Source: Mermis nigrescens (Eukaryota > Nematoda > Enoplea > Mermithida > Mermithidae). From it: a DNA stretch of 64,000 bases. This document shows, piece after piece, positions 13,423 through 25,102 of the stretch (position 1 is the stretch's first letter; each line of letters starts with the position of its first letter). The notes under the pieces are model-generated. The model did no database searches and was not told where the DNA came from. It saw nothing but the letters and a program-made list of their open reading frames with translations. Both the position numbers and the translations under genes were made by a program. The stretch covers positions 1-64,000 of the forward strand of contig JAVLUZ010000562.1 of NCBI GenBank assembly GCA_036768485.1, given 5' to 3'.

Positions 13423-13862
13423 TTTCTCTCATACTTGGGCATTTGTCGCATTTTGTTATTTGACTGTATTCAGATGTTTGTGTGCAAGTATAATTTTTCA
13501 AATGAAAATCTCACTTTGGTCAGTTGCGAAATCGGCGAAGTTCCAAAACATTTCGCCGATAAGTACGGATTTGTTCAAGAGAATTCATTAAACGTCGCAT
13601 GATATTGGGTCATAAATTCTAACTGATAATCTTCTGTAAATGCTGCGGCCGGCAACTACAGGAGAAAGAATAAAATGCGCAAATCAAAATCAATAAGATG
13701 TTCACATAATTATATTTTTCGAGCCGATTTTGCGAAAAACGAATTTCAATATTAATCATCAAGTTATTAAATTATTAGTAGAAAGTACAGATCATTAAAA
13801 AGATTTGCTGAACTGAAGCAAGTACAGCTTCATTGATTACTAGTAAAAGCAATACTAGCAGG
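13423..13862. other. Unassigned AT-rich spacer
   Basis: No exon similarity and no clear element end was seen. Confidence 0.35.
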
Positions 13863-13870
13863 GTCGTCTA

Positions 13871-14102
13871 AACGCGTGGGCGGGGGGAAGTTTGGGGGTA
13901 TGCACCCCCAGAAGGCCGAATACCCCAGAATTCAATTTTTTGAAATTTTGTTTAGTTTTTTTCGCGATTTTTTATGACAATGGATAGTGCTTGATGAGGA
14001 ACGTCGAAAAATTGTGTTTTTCGCCACACTTCAATTTTTAAGAGCATTTTTTTATCTTTGAAAAATATTGCCCCCCCAGAATTTTGGTGCTGCCCACCTA
14101 TG
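13871..14102. mobile_element. hAT-like MITE, CATAGGTGGGCAGC family, reverse
   Basis: Ends in GGTGCTGCCCACCTATG, the complement of the family start. The flanks GTCGTCTA and GTCGTCCT form an imperfect 8-bp duplication. G/C-runs and the middle segment match the copy at 12451-12719. Confidence 0.78.
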
Positions 14103-14110
14103 GTCGTCCT

Positions 14111-14657
14111 TATATACCAGAGATGACGCATATGTACCTTATTAATGATATACATGTATATACGCTGCAATTTTTAAAATAGTTGAAACCAAACTCAAAA
14201 ATTAAATACAAATATGAATGTGCACACTTAAGTAGCTTCGACCAGTTCGTGTGAAGCTGCATTTTGAACAATACAAATAATCACTACGTATGGTTACTTT
14301 TACTGGATGTATTATATTTAGAAATGATTCTGCATTTTTACATATTACAGAAACAATAGTGTTCCAATGTTTCCTTGTAAGTACATTTCGCATTCAAAAC
14401 ACGAAAAATGTTCAAACTGCGACAATTTAGACATATTAAGCGCATCCGAAAGGTCGCAGATTAGACAGAAAATGCGTTTTGTTTAGCCTATCATAATTTA
14501 TGAAAGCCGGTAAGTTATATTAGATACATGTATTCGTCCTTGCATAAACTAAATTCGCTCTCATTAATTTCATCGAAATAATGAAATTGAAATATGGTTG
14601 TAATGTTAAAACACAAAATGATAAATTTAGAAAAAAGGAGAGATTAAAAAGACAAAC
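14111..14657. other. Presumed GUSB intron sequence
   Basis: This lies downstream of the GUSB-like exon on the - strand. I searched for the expected next exon and saw no convincing match. AT-rich, with no element ends recognised. Confidence 0.35.
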
Positions 14658-14834
14658 TTGATGTAAGCCCGGCACTGCATCGGCACCATATTCACTTATT
14701 AGCAAAGGCTTGTTGTACGCATTATACCACTGGTTGATGTTTGATGTCAACTGAGTGCGTATTACATCGGAATGACCATTAAAAATATACCATGCATAAT
14801 ATCTATTTAGCGATATAACGTCCACTAAATCAGC
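14658..14834 (-). CDS. GUSB: Beta-glucuronidase (GH2) exon with catalytic glutamate
   Basis: A single 59-codon exon matches lysosomal beta-glucuronidase, which removes glucuronic acid from glycosaminoglycans. It reads ADLVDVISLNRYYAWY, then GHSDVI, then LLISEYGADAVPGLHQ. The VDVISLN.YY.WY block and SEYGA block align with the vertebrate enzyme, and SEYGA holds the GH2 nucleophile; the Glu codon is at 14691-14693. The acceptor is cttattcag before GCT (14834) and the donor is CAA|gtttgt (14657), both GT-AG. No other exon of this gene was recognised, so it is either a gene with very long introns or an isolated remnant. The exon itself has no stop or frameshift. Confidence 0.82.
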
Positions 14835-14875
14835 CTGAATAAGATTTAACAGAAAACGATTTCAGTTATTTCATA

Positions 14876-15638
14876 CTAGCAAAGAAAAATGCTCCGATGG
14901 AACAAAAAAGATGAATATACTTGGAATTGTGGATTATTATGGATGTAAAAGGAGGGGACTAGGAAAAATCTACCTAAAGTCGGAAAATCTGCTAAAAATC
15001 ACACTTTCTCTAAGCAACGCAAAAAATCGATGTATATTCTGCGGCCAACAGATTAAAATAAATATTCAACCATAACAATGATTGAAACAGCAGCACGTTA
15101 GCAATGCAGTAGCTATGGGAAATGATATTAAGTAAACTAACAGTCTTCCAAGCCAATTGAATGGAAATAGCAAACATCGAAGACAATTGAAGACATGGTT
15201 GGTTAAAAACAGTAGGAAACACGTAAGTTGACTTGAAACAGACTTAATGTAGATACACTAGCATGCCCGAAACGATTGTGTGCACTAATCAATCGGCTCC
15301 TGCTTTGCTTGCTATAATGCTCATAAAACAAAACAACTTTAAATACAATACCTCTTAGTTTTCTATCAATCAGGTGCCAGCAATTTAAAAAAGTAACCTA
15401 GATAGATTTCGTTTATACACTCTTATCTGAAACTTCGAACATTATTTAAAAAAGACACTTTTTTAGAGGCCGCAGAATATACATCGATTTTTTGCGTTGC
15501 TTAGAGAAAGTGTGATTTTTAGCAGATTTTCCGACTTAAGGTAGATTTTTCCTAGTCCCCTCCTTTTACATCCATAATAATCCACAATTCCAAGTATATT
15601 CATCTTTTTTGTTCCATCGGAGCATTTTTCTTTGCTAG
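14876..15638. mobile_element. Mariner-like MITE with ~170-bp TIRs
   Basis: The left end CTAGCAAAGAAAAATGCTCC (14876) is mirrored by the right end GGAGCATTTTTCTTTGCTAG (15638). The inverted match runs about 170 bp and includes 'gcaacgcaaaaaatcgatg'. TA flanks each side. It sits 41 bp upstream of the GUSB exon acceptor (- strand). No coding capacity. Confidence 0.82.
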
Positions 15639-15640
15639 TA

Positions 15641-16445
15641 CACTACTTTTAATTAGCGTGATTTCAGTACATCAGTCAGTAAACGCAATCAGTAACATGC
15701 CACAATAATGACAACAGTCCAAGAACGCGGAAAACAATATTGTTCTTAACATCAGCATTATCCTTTTTAAACAAGACAACCTTATTGACACCATCCATTT
15801 TCAAATTAAAACTGCATTAAGTTATTTCTTCTTAATGTGCAGTTCACTTATAATCAAGCACAAAAAATTTAACCAACGAATTCACATTGCAAATCCTCAC
15901 TCAATCAATACACAAGCACAATGTGTTGTGACTTTTGAAATTGAAAACACCCAATTTTCAATTTTCAAATTGAAAAATTGGATCAATTTTCAAATTGAAA
16001 ATTAGGTCAATTTCTCAAATTGAAAATTGGGTGTTTGAATTTGCGATGAAAGAAAATAATCAAAAGATAGTCACTTGGTTTATTTAAGCCGAGTAATAAA
16101 ATAACGACCGTCCACCAATTCCAAACTAAACGCAACTAATCTGATCACTATAAAAAAGTTTTGAAAAATGAGCTTGCTAAGCGAGAGTTGTAAACCAAGA
16201 GAAACTTAAAGTTAAAACCTACCATTAAATTATGAGAGAATTATAAAAGATTTTAAACTTCAAGAAAATGGAAAAGGCGGGATGTTGGTAAATTAGAAGG
16301 CAAAGATTTTCGGCAAAAATTCAAAAACTTCACGCAAATATCAAATGTAAGGAACACTAACGCTTTGATTTGGTAGTAAAATAAATTTGTAGTATAGACT
16401 ACATATTAACAACAAATGAATAGTGCAAACTTTACACAACTACTA
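15641..16445. other. AT-rich spacer with a short palindromic array
   Basis: No gene recognised. At 15944-16030 several overlapping inverted copies of 'caattttcaaattgaaaa' occur, bounded by CACCCAATTTTC and GAAAATTGGGTG, so the block can fold on itself. Confidence 0.5.
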
Positions 16446-16462
16446 NNNNNNNNNNNNNNNNN
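16446..16462. other. Assembly gap (N run)
   Basis: Seventeen undefined bases. The sequence right after it (16463) is the first copy of a ~115-bp direct repeat whose second copy starts near 16762, so the gap was probably caused by local repeats. Confidence 0.95.
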
Positions 16463-16880
16463 GAGCCCGAGTAGTCAATTAGTACTGCTACACGCGAATC
16501 AGAGCGGAAGATCCGAAGAAGAAACCGGTGCGGGTAAAATATTGCTCACGTAGCGGTTGGGAGGCGGAGCCCCGTTACATATTGGAGGTCACAGAATTCG
16601 TTCTCTGGGAGTTGTCTGCGCTTACGCTTTCTCCTAGAGGGGGAGGAGTGTAGCAGGAGTGCTACTACACGGCTAGAAATGCCTACTTTGAAGTTTAACC
16701 CGTGAAGTTGATGTTTCATTGTTTCTCAATATTATTCAATACTTTGCGCAGTTGTGAGCAAGAGCCCGAGTAGTCAATTAGTACTACACACGCGAATCAG
16801 AGCGGAAGATCCGGGAAACCGGTGCGGGTAAAATTTTGCTCACGTAACGGTGGGAGGCGGCGCCCCCATTACATACTGCT
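16463..16880 (+). repeat. ~115-bp direct repeat pair next to the gap
   Basis: Two copies start 'gagcccgagtagtcaatta' (about 16463 and 16762) and run through 'cggaagatcc', 'aaaccggtgcgggtaaaat' and 'gcgg'. They differ by small indels. They are unusually GC-rich for this window. No RNA or protein family recognised. Confidence 0.7.
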
Positions 16881-17300
16881 TCACCCTTATATTTTAAGTT
16901 TGACTTTAGGACGCTCGCATTATGTACGATGTACACGTTGTAAAAAGCGACGATCCTAAATCAATTTACAACAAAAAATCAGTAAATAATTGTAATAAGA
17001 AATGTTTCTATTTCAAAATCTCATTGTAGCCGTTTTAATACTGATTTTTGTAGCCCAAGAATGTAAAAAATGAAATCAGCATGTTTGAAAACCTACGTAT
17101 AGAAGTCATTCGGATTATATCAACCTAAATAAGTATGAAAAATCTTTGCATTTCAGAAATCTCACTGTAGCTTCTTTTGTGTTGAATTTTGCATTTCAGG
17201 AGTGCAAAAAATGAAATCGGCGTATATAAACCCTTAGAAAAAAATGCGTAGGTTATATTATACACATAATTCACTCGACAATACATGTTTACTGTAGGTC
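16881..17300 (+). repeat. Diverged ~130-bp tandem duplication
   Basis: 'tctcattgtag...gtaaaaaatgaaatc' near 17020-17080 recurs as 'tctcactgtag...gcaaaaaatgaaatc' near 17160-17220. No element ends seen. Confidence 0.5.
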
Positions 17301-17737
17301 ATGTCTTGTGTAATGTGTACGTGTACAAAAGGTAGGTGTCATGTCAACCAAACGTAGGAATACCCTTCGCGCGCGATACTGATCATAAATTAGTCCTTCT
17401 TGGTCTTTTGACGATTTTTCCAATTGAATAACAATTCAAATCGATCAGTCAAGTATTGCAAGCTATTTGTTGATCGCGTGAACGAAAATTGCAAAAAAAT
17501 TGATTTTTGTACTCGAGTTATTTCCATAAGTGCAAATAGGCTTATTTTTCTTAATACATTAAAAGGAATTAATTATAAACAGTTTTTTAAGGGGGTGTGA
17601 GTAGGCTAATTTTTTTGTTGCTTTTGTCGACCATTTTATCTTTCATTGTAATCACATTTTCGTTTTTTCCTTCATTTATGTTTTTTTGACTTGACAAATA
17701 ATTTGTTTACATCTTTAAATGGGTGCCGGCAATTATT

Positions 17738-17908
17738 AATGATTTTTGCCCTAAGAAACCCAGAAATTGGCTAACATATGCTACCAAAGGTCGAACAACT
17801 CTGTTTTTGCCACACTTAAATTGCTACTGTACCATATAATAGTAGTACAAGGACTTTTAGGGACCATCTTTGTAAATGTACAAACGGACCTTGTACAAGA
17901 AAACACTG
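17738..17908 (-). mobile_element. Truncated GTAC-palindrome hAT-like MITE
   Basis: Only the 5' half (reverse orientation) of the family described at 40790-41239 is present, ending ACAAGAAAACACTG. The distal half is missing. Confidence 0.72.
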
Positions 17909-17919
17909 GTCACTTCTTA

Positions 17920-19046
17920 AGGCTCATTCATACTTCGTCCGATCCAGCATCAGACGACACCGCATGTCGCATCCTGTCGGACGCGTGTCGGACAGAGTCG
18001 GATGCGACTCTGTCCGACAGGATGCGACATGCGGTGTCGTCCGATGTCAGATCGGACATCGGATCCGACTTTCATTCATACTTCATCCGACTTCCGACTA
18101 AAAATCAATATTTTCAGCGCAACAAACATTGATGTTTTTATATTGTCTCTCTGTCGAACAGCGTTTGTACCATAACTACCATAACTGGGCGTGGGGGGTC
18201 GGGGGCATACGTGAGCAGCAAGAAAATTCTGGGGGGGTGGAAGATTTTTTGAAGGTCAAAAAAATGGCCTTAAAAATGGTGGTTCGGCGAAAAAACACCA
18301 TTTTTACGTTTCTCATCGAGCAATATCCATTGGCATCAAAAAATTGCGAAAAAACGAAAAAATTTTCAAAAATTGAATTTGGGGGGGGTATTTTGGTTTT
18401 TGGGGGGTATTTTGGTTTCTGGGGGGTGCATACATAAAATTAAATGCTGAGAGTATCGAAGTTCGTTTCATGCACCAATTTATTTAAACTTATTAATTTA
18501 TTTAAACTTATTTCCCACAAATATGGATGTTCTTTAACAGCTATGATTAATAACTCCTTAGTAACGTCGTGAAAATCGCCATAGGCCATTTGCAATTAAC
18601 TAAATTTTAAACCTGAAAAATACAATAAAATGAATTGACTGCAACAAAAAATTGTACAAAATAAACGAGACACGATATGCCACAGCGCTTTCATACGACT
18701 AGTACAGAGCAATAAATTAATCAAAAATTTAAAGCTTGAATAATGAAATAGTACAGAATAAACAAGGCGTGAATGCACTACATGTTGCACCAATCTTCCT
18801 ACACGCTGTAGTTTAAATTTCATGTGTGTCGGATGGACAAAAGTTGAAACCAACTCAACTTGTCCGTTCCGACAAAAAAGTTGCATTGTAAAACAGATTA
18901 TGACGTCATGCGCAAAGAAAAGTCGGACGCGTGTCGCATGATGTCGGATAATGTCGGACTCATGTCGGTGCGTGTCGGAGCGGTTTTGTCAATTTTCGCA
19001 TTCCGACACCAAATCGGACGGAGTCGGATGAAGTATGAATGCACCT
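17920..19046. mobile_element. PIF/Harbinger-like non-autonomous element
   Basis: The ends AGGCTCATTCATACTTC (17920) and GAAGTATGAATGCACCT (19046) are inverted, with TTA on both sides (17917-17919, 19047-19049), a duplication typical of PIF/Harbinger. Both subterminal parts carry many 'gtcgga' motifs, and the left one holds a near-perfect palindrome around 17985-18040. A hAT-like MITE (18184-18434) is inserted inside. No transposase seen. Confidence 0.75.
18184..18434 (+). mobile_element. hAT-like MITE, GGGCGTGGGG family, nested
   Basis: Matches the G-rich family of 12451-12719: 'gggcgtggggggtcggggg' start, 'catcgagcaatatcca' middle and repeated 'ttctggggggt' end. No clear target-site duplication could be fixed. 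Confidence 0.65.
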
Positions 19047-19959
19047 TTAGTACCTATGTGATTCCAGCAGCGTAAGTTATCCTGCAGTTTGCCGAAAGTG
19101 AATATCATTTTTTCTTTGCAGTGGTATGTAAATGAAAACTGGCGTGAAGAACAATTATGATGACACAATAAATTTTTAGTTGATGTTTTGTCATGAAGTA
19201 GGTAAATGACTACGCTTTTGGCACTTCTACAGAACAGTGACGTATGTTGTTAAAATGATCTGTATTTTATTAATCCTTAGGCTAAGGCTTAGCTTATTTA
19301 ACTTTTTTGCATTATTGATTGTCCTATAGTAGAGGCCATCACGTTATAAAAAATGGACTATTGCAATTATATTATCACCATCATTGTTGCTCATGTCAGA
19401 TGTGTTTGCTCAAATAAATAAAGATTGACATCAAAGACTGATAATGCTATTAATCACATGCATCTATTGCTCACCTTATTTAACATGTCATCGCCTACAC
19501 ACATTATGTATATATATACACATATGAAATAGGGATGTTCCGGTTCCAGGTTTTTCAAAGAAAAACTGTTCCGGTTCCGGTTCTTAGAAAACAAGAATTT
19601 CGGTTCCGCTTCCGGTCCCAGTTCTTGCGTAAGTTGGAACCGTCGGTTCAGGTTCTCGGTTCCTGTGTTAAAGTATGTACGCTCTTGATAGCCTGACTTC
19701 ACCGGAACATATGATGATGTAATCGAAAGATAAATTGTTCAGGAAGTCATTTCAATCTGGCAACTGCACGTTCAAATAAGTTTTACGTCTAGTTGACAAT
19801 TTACTTATAAATCACTGAATATTATCTATGTGTTTATTAATTGGAGGCTTATAAGAAATTGAAAGGCTTAATTCATGACGAAGATCTGCTGCAATTATGG
19901 AAAGAGAAGTCGAAGAATTAGCCGATTCTTGCGTTTATAGCTAAGCAGTATCTTGCAGC

Positions 19960-20995
19960 CAGTGGCGGATCTAGGATTTTCCTTTCCAAAAACAGTTAAA
20001 AATAGGCCCAAAAATTTGCCCTAACGCGCGCGAAACAGTGTTTTTTTCCGGCGTTTTACAATGTATACTTTTACATTAAATCACTTTTGACGCAATATTT
20101 TTCTTAAATTTTAAAATTTTCGACAATTTTGTGCTAAAAATCACTAAAATTCTTTGACTTTATCAGAATTCTGACGCTGAAGCAATTTTTTGTACATGGT
20201 CCGTTTGACATGTACAAAGATGATCCCCAAAAGTCTTTGTACATTGTGTACACGTAAATTTTTGGGTACTATAATATGGTACAGTAGCAATTTTAGTGTG
20301 GTAAAAACAGAGTTGTTCGACTTTTGGTAGTGTATTTCAGCTAATTTATGGGTCTCTGACGGCAAAATCACTAAGAATCGAACTCAAAATGTGCGAAGCC
20401 CCTAAAAATTTGACATTTTTCTTTCAAAATGCAGTTTCTGCCATTATAAAGATAAATAGAGCACACAATCAGTCATTTCGACGCGAAGCGCCGTAAATTT
20501 TTGCGAATTTTAGATCTTTTTGTAATTTCTGTCTCTCTAATAATCTTCGTACATGTACAAAGACGGTCCCAAAAAGTCTTTGTACATCAGGAAAAATCTT
20601 TGCCGAATAAAAAAGCGTGGCACAAAGCGCCTGAAAATTTGTGAGATTAAGACGGATAGACGTCTAGAAGCATGATTTACAGCTTGATTTACTGTATTTA
20701 TAGCATTTGATGCGAAAAATCGGAATTTTTTATTGAAAATAAAGGAAACTATGCAAAAATGGCTGTTTTTGCTGCTAAAATTGTTTTGAAACCTACGTGA
20801 ACAGAAAATGGCTTCCAGGTGGCCAAGAAAGTAGATAAATGTCATTAATAGGTATCATCCGGCGCGTAGCGCCAAAAAATTTGAGAAATTATGGTCACTG
20901 AGGGCTAAAAAATAATTGCAAATTGTATATCCATTCTATATCTCGCCAAATATTTTTGGCAAATAGAGGGCCCCCGCCCCTTAGATTCGCCCCTG
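19960..20995. mobile_element. hAT-like element CAGTGGCGGATCTAGG, nested
   Basis: The ends CAGTGGCGGATCTAGGA and (complement) CAGGGGCGAATCTAAGG carry a perfect 8-bp duplication CTTGCAGC (19952-19959, 20996-21003). It is 1036 bp long, non-coding, and holds a third-level insertion at about 20183-20619. Confidence 0.88.
20183..20619 (+). mobile_element. GTAC-palindrome MITE, third nesting level
   Basis: Shows all landmarks of the family at 40790-41239: start near TTTTTTGTACATGG, 'ctataatatggtacagtag', the GGCGC hairpin region, 'acatgtacaaagacggtccc' and 'ctttgccgaata'. The duplication is too diverged to fix. Confidence 0.78.
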
Positions 20996-22121
20996 CTTGC
21001 AGCGCCAGCTACAAGCGTTCCATTGGAACAGCTGTTCAGTTGCACTGGAATCATTTACGACCCTCTCAGAAACAGGCTACATGGCGAAAAAGCAGAACGA
21101 CTGTTATTTTTAAAATATAATTTACCCAGAACAATACTAAGTTTTAGTCTGTAAACTTTTGGGTAATTAAAGATTGAATTGCTGCTTCATGTCTTCACTA
21201 AATTTTATGAAGTTCGATTTTTAACTCTAATTTCAAAAAACTGAGAAGCGACTCCAAAAAGATCAGTTCCAGTTCTTAGAAAATCAAAAAATAGGTTCTG
21301 GTTCTTAGAATATCAAAAAATCGGTTCTTGGTTCTAGGTTCTCGGTTCCAGTTCCGGTTCCAAAAAAATGGTTGGTTCCAGCCGGTTCCGGTTCCGGTTA
21401 ACCGGCACATCCCTAATATGAAATTACATATACTCTATACAGTTTTATATTTATTTTCCAACGACCTTCATTTGGAAATTGGTTTGTTTAAATTTACATG
21501 TTAACTCGTTTGAATGAACCAATCAGCATGGCGCGTGTCTTATTTGCATACATTAACATATAACAAACCAATAGGACACTTGCCAACTGCCATGACTGTC
21601 ATATTTAAAAACTATATAATCACACTTTAAAGAATAGACAGTCAGTTCACAACAAATTGCCATTAATTTATTATGCTGCTTTGGATCACCGACTAGTTTT
21701 ACCCGATGAAAGTTAGCACTTAATAAAGCATTGGCATCAGTGGACATGCATCACACATCAATTGGCGCAGAAATGATGATGGACAACACAAATTGATTGC
21801 TGGTTGGACATTGGACCACTGATGGACGTCTCATTGGAGGCAAATGCTATGACTTTGTTGCAAAAACGTTGGACAAAAGGCAAACTTCTGCCCAACAGAA
21901 TGGTGGTGGAAAAATGTTAAAACTTAAATCAAGCGTTTTTGGGAAAGGCGGAACTCTTTTTGACAAATCGTTATCAGATACACTCCTAGGCTCAACAGAC
22001 AGTTGAGAAGGAGACCTGAACTTTACTCAAAAAATTTGGTAACAGGCTAAACTCTGCATAAGTGAGTTTAGGTCAAAACTCTGCCCAATTGAGTTTTGCT
22101 AATTTGTTTGACTCTGCCCAT

Positions 22122-22384
22122 CACATGTGGGCCTGGGGGTTGGGGGATATGCACCTCCCAGAAGTTGAAATAACCCCTTTCCAGAAATCAAAATACCCGC
22201 ACAGAAATCAAATTTTGAAATTTTTTTGCTTATTTAGCGATTTTTTGATGCCATTGGATAGTGCTCAATGAGAAACGTCGAAAAATGGTGTTTTTTCGCC
22301 ATACAACCACTTTTAAGACCATTTTGTGACCTTTGAAAATTTTTTACCCCCTCCCCTCCAGAATTTTGGTGCTGCCCACCTATG
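22122..22384 (-). mobile_element. hAT-like MITE, CATAGGTGGGCAGC family, in gypsy leader
   Basis: Starts CACATGTGGGCC and ends GCTGCCCACCTATG. It lies in the gypsy leader, which has diverged tandem 'aactctgcccaattgagttt' motifs on both sides (about 22020-22450), obscuring the duplication. Confidence 0.78.
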
Positions 22385-22482
22385 TTCCCAATTGAGTTTG
22401 ACTAGGGTTCAACTCTGCCCAATTGAGTTTAGATTAAGGGTCAGCTCTTACTAATTGAGCTACCATGGCTGGTTGAATTCCA

Positions 22483-23280
22483 GTGCCACCAGTGGCCCCA
22501 CTATGGGACCATCCAGCAGCAGAGTGCCATAAGTTTTCTATGTGGAAGCAACAGTTAGACACATTGATTGAACTAACTAATTGGCAGTTGTCAAATGGCA
22601 ACAAGCTGACCAATGCAGATTTAAATAACATTATCCATGCTCATCTTGGAGCTGAGGCTGCCCATCTTTTTAAGCATCGCCCAATGATGGTGACAAAATC
22701 GACAACAAAGTTTGACGACTTCTATAATGTAATTGTCAAAACTTTTGAGCAGCAAGCATTGCCAGCTGTTATGTTCCATAAGCTGTGGACTGCCAAACAA
22801 GCCCTAGATGAAACATGTGCTGAGTTTGTCGATTGATTGAGGATTCACAAGTGGATTGTGAGTAATCAACATTCAATGCAGACATAGACCTAGCCTACTG
22901 CTTGGCTACCAACTGCTACAATGTCAAAGCTTAGAAGCAGAAGCATCTTTTCATAACAACACCTGCAACCCTCGACAGCTACATCATGCATGCAATTGAA
23001 AGCACCGATGCCTCAACAGTAGCAATTAGGAATCAAGCACCTGTCCACAGAATCAAGCAGCCACAGCAGCAATGGAGAGGCAAATTTTGAGGTCAAGAAC
23101 CAAGAAATCGATCTAAAAGCCCAAAGTGTTTAGCATTTAGGGGTTGTGGATCATTCCAGTATACAAGAAAAGACTGCCAAGCCTCATGAGCAGTTTGCTA
23201 CAACTGTGGACTGAAAGGAGGACATTTTGCAAAGATCTGCCATGGAAGATCTGTCTTCAAGGCTAGAAAGCCAGTGAAGC
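22483..23280 (+). pseudogene. Gypsy gag remnant with CCHC knuckle
   Basis: An open segment at 22483-22836 resembles a retrotransposon capsid region (HFKxxPMMVTKSTTKFDD-like context). After a stop, a nucleic-acid-binding zinc knuckle follows at 23196-23240: Cys-Tyr-Asn-Cys, then Gly-Leu-Lys-Gly-Gly-His, then Phe-Ala-Lys-Ile-Cys. The spacing between the second Cys and His is one residue longer than the usual CX2CX4HX4C. Stops and frame changes separate the pieces, so it is not functional. Confidence 0.8.
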
Positions 23281-23769
23281 AACACATGCTCAATGCCACT
23301 CATCAAAGACAAAGACCAACAGACTGTACATGTGTCAACTCAATTAAATGCAGAGAACAAAGTAATGCTGTCAGCAGTGTGATCAACACCAGAGCAGCAG
23401 AGCCAATTCTCTATTGGTCAATTTTTCCAAGCATTGGTTGTCAAAGATGCTTGAAGGTGACCAAGTGTAGTTGACAAATTTTCATGGGTCATGAATCAAA
23501 GGCAGTTGTGGCAAGTTTGAAGCCACATTGGATTAAATGGCAGGAACACATAAGTCAAACTGAAGACTGTCACTTGGGGTATCAACGTCATAGAGGCATT
23601 GGACATGGTGATTGATATCAAGGACAAAATGGTTAGAGCTATCAAAGGCAGTACAAAGCCGGCTCAACAATAGACTCCCCAAAGCTGGACAAAGGTAAAG
23701 CAGAATTGCCAAAGCAAAGCAGCAGTTTGCAAGGAGGTGATCTCATCAAAGAGTGTTCACCTAACATCA

Positions 23770-25102
23770 CCTGGGATAGGCTGATTCCCAGAGTTTGAGC
23801 ATCGGATTATGCTGACTGTAGATGCAATTCCAGTTGCAAGGAGCCCTAGGCCAGTACCTATTGCAAGAAAAGATGCATTAGCAGCCGAAATCAACCAAAT
23901 GATCAAGGATGACATTTGGGAACCAATGGAATGCCCAAGCCAATGGGCCTACCATCTAGTAACAGTGCTAAAAGTTAACAGGCTAGTAAGGATCACTACT
24001 GAGTGATCTATTGCACTTGAAAAAGTTCATTATTCCAGAGTGACATCCTTTGTCAAAATTGCCAACCTATATCTTTAGCTACAAGGAGCAAAGGTCCTCT
24101 CAAAGATTGACCTAACCAAAGGATATTGTCACATCATGTCAGCACTTGAGAGTCATCCGCTTATGATGACCACCATGTCACAAGGCCTTTATCAGTAAAA
24201 GCGCCTTCCGATGGGAGGGACTCACCAATGCTGCTTCAGTGTTTCAACAACTTGAGAGTCAGACACTCCTGGATGTGAAGGCTGCATATCCTACATTGAT
24301 GACATACTTGTCTTTGGAGTCAATGAACAGAAGCATAACCTCAGACTCGAAGAAATTCTCAACCGACTCAACAACCATGACTTCAGAATAAATCCTGCAA
24401 AATGCATTTTTGCAGTGTCAGAAGTGAAGTTCCTGGGTCATGCAATTGGCGTCAATGGGATAAAGCCCAACAAGAAGAAAATTGCCACTATTCAGAACAC
24501 ATCAGTGCCTCAAAGCATCAAAGAAGTGAGAAGTTTCTTGGGGGTCGTGAACTACCTGAAAGACTTCATCCCCAAGCTACTTGACTCAGCTGAGCCTATA
24601 CAGCAGCTCACACACTCATCTGATAAGTCAAAGGTTAGCTTGTATGGACAAAAGAAGCTGACACAGCATTCAAGAGGTCAAACAATTGTTGGCATGCAAC
24701 CTTTGGCTCCAGCATCTTTGACCCAAATTGACCAACAATAGTCAGCACAGCACTGATGCATCAAACTTGGGCATTGATGCCTTTCTGTCACAACTTATCA
24801 ATGGTTGGATATTGCCAGTGGTCTTTGCATCAAGGATGCTAATGCCAACAGAAAGGGCATACACATGAACAAATGGGAAGCCTTGGAATGTGTCTGGGCT
24901 TGTGATCACTGAGCAAACCTTTTGCTCAGTTGCCGTTTCACACTGATAATCAGTTGCAACGCCTTAGTCTCCATCTTTGCTTAATCAGGAGATGGTCAAG
25001 AAGCTTACAAGTTCAACCAATGGAGATTGCAGATGGCCGAATTAGACTATATCATCCAGCACCAGCCTGGCACAGATAATGTACCTGACATGCTGTCCCA
25101 TG
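23770..25102 (+). pseudogene. Gypsy reverse transcriptase/RNase H remnant
   Basis: Ty3/gypsy RT landmarks appear in order across frames: a VARSPRPVPIARK-like entry (23809 on), a SKIDLTKGY block (about 24100), the catalytic YIDD (24292-24303) followed by ILVFG, and 'VKFLGHAIGVNGIKPN' with 'VRSFLGVVNYLKDFIP' (24415-24600). RNase H-type fragments (DASNLGIDAFLSQ near 24750, IIQHQPGTDNVPDMLSH near 25055) follow. Several stops and frameshifts interrupt it. The segment ends at a MITE inserted at 25103. Confidence 0.88.

Larger units (their letters stand above)
19530..21415. mobile_element. hAT-like element with GGTTCC subterminal arrays
   Basis: The ends are TAGGGATGTTCCGG and CCGGCACATCCCTA, and the 8-bp duplication ATATGAAA is perfect (19522-19529, 21416-21423). 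Inside each end lie many tandem 'ggttcc' motifs ('ccggttccggttc'). It sits in the 5' LTR and itself contains another hAT-like element (19960-20995). No transposase seen. Confidence 0.88.
19394..21760 (+). repeat. 5' LTR of the gypsy element, split by an insertion
   Basis: Pieces 19394-19529 and 21424-21760 align with the 3' LTR at 30102-30562. It starts TGTCAGATG and ends CACATCA. TATATAA (21613) and AATAAA (21722) lie where a U3 promoter and polyadenylation signal are expected. Confidence 0.85.

Noticed and set aside
14520..14657. Extension of the GUSB reading frame beyond GLHQ
   Set aside because: After CAA|gtttgt the frame turns into low-complexity sequence with no similarity to the enzyme, so I end the exon at 14658.
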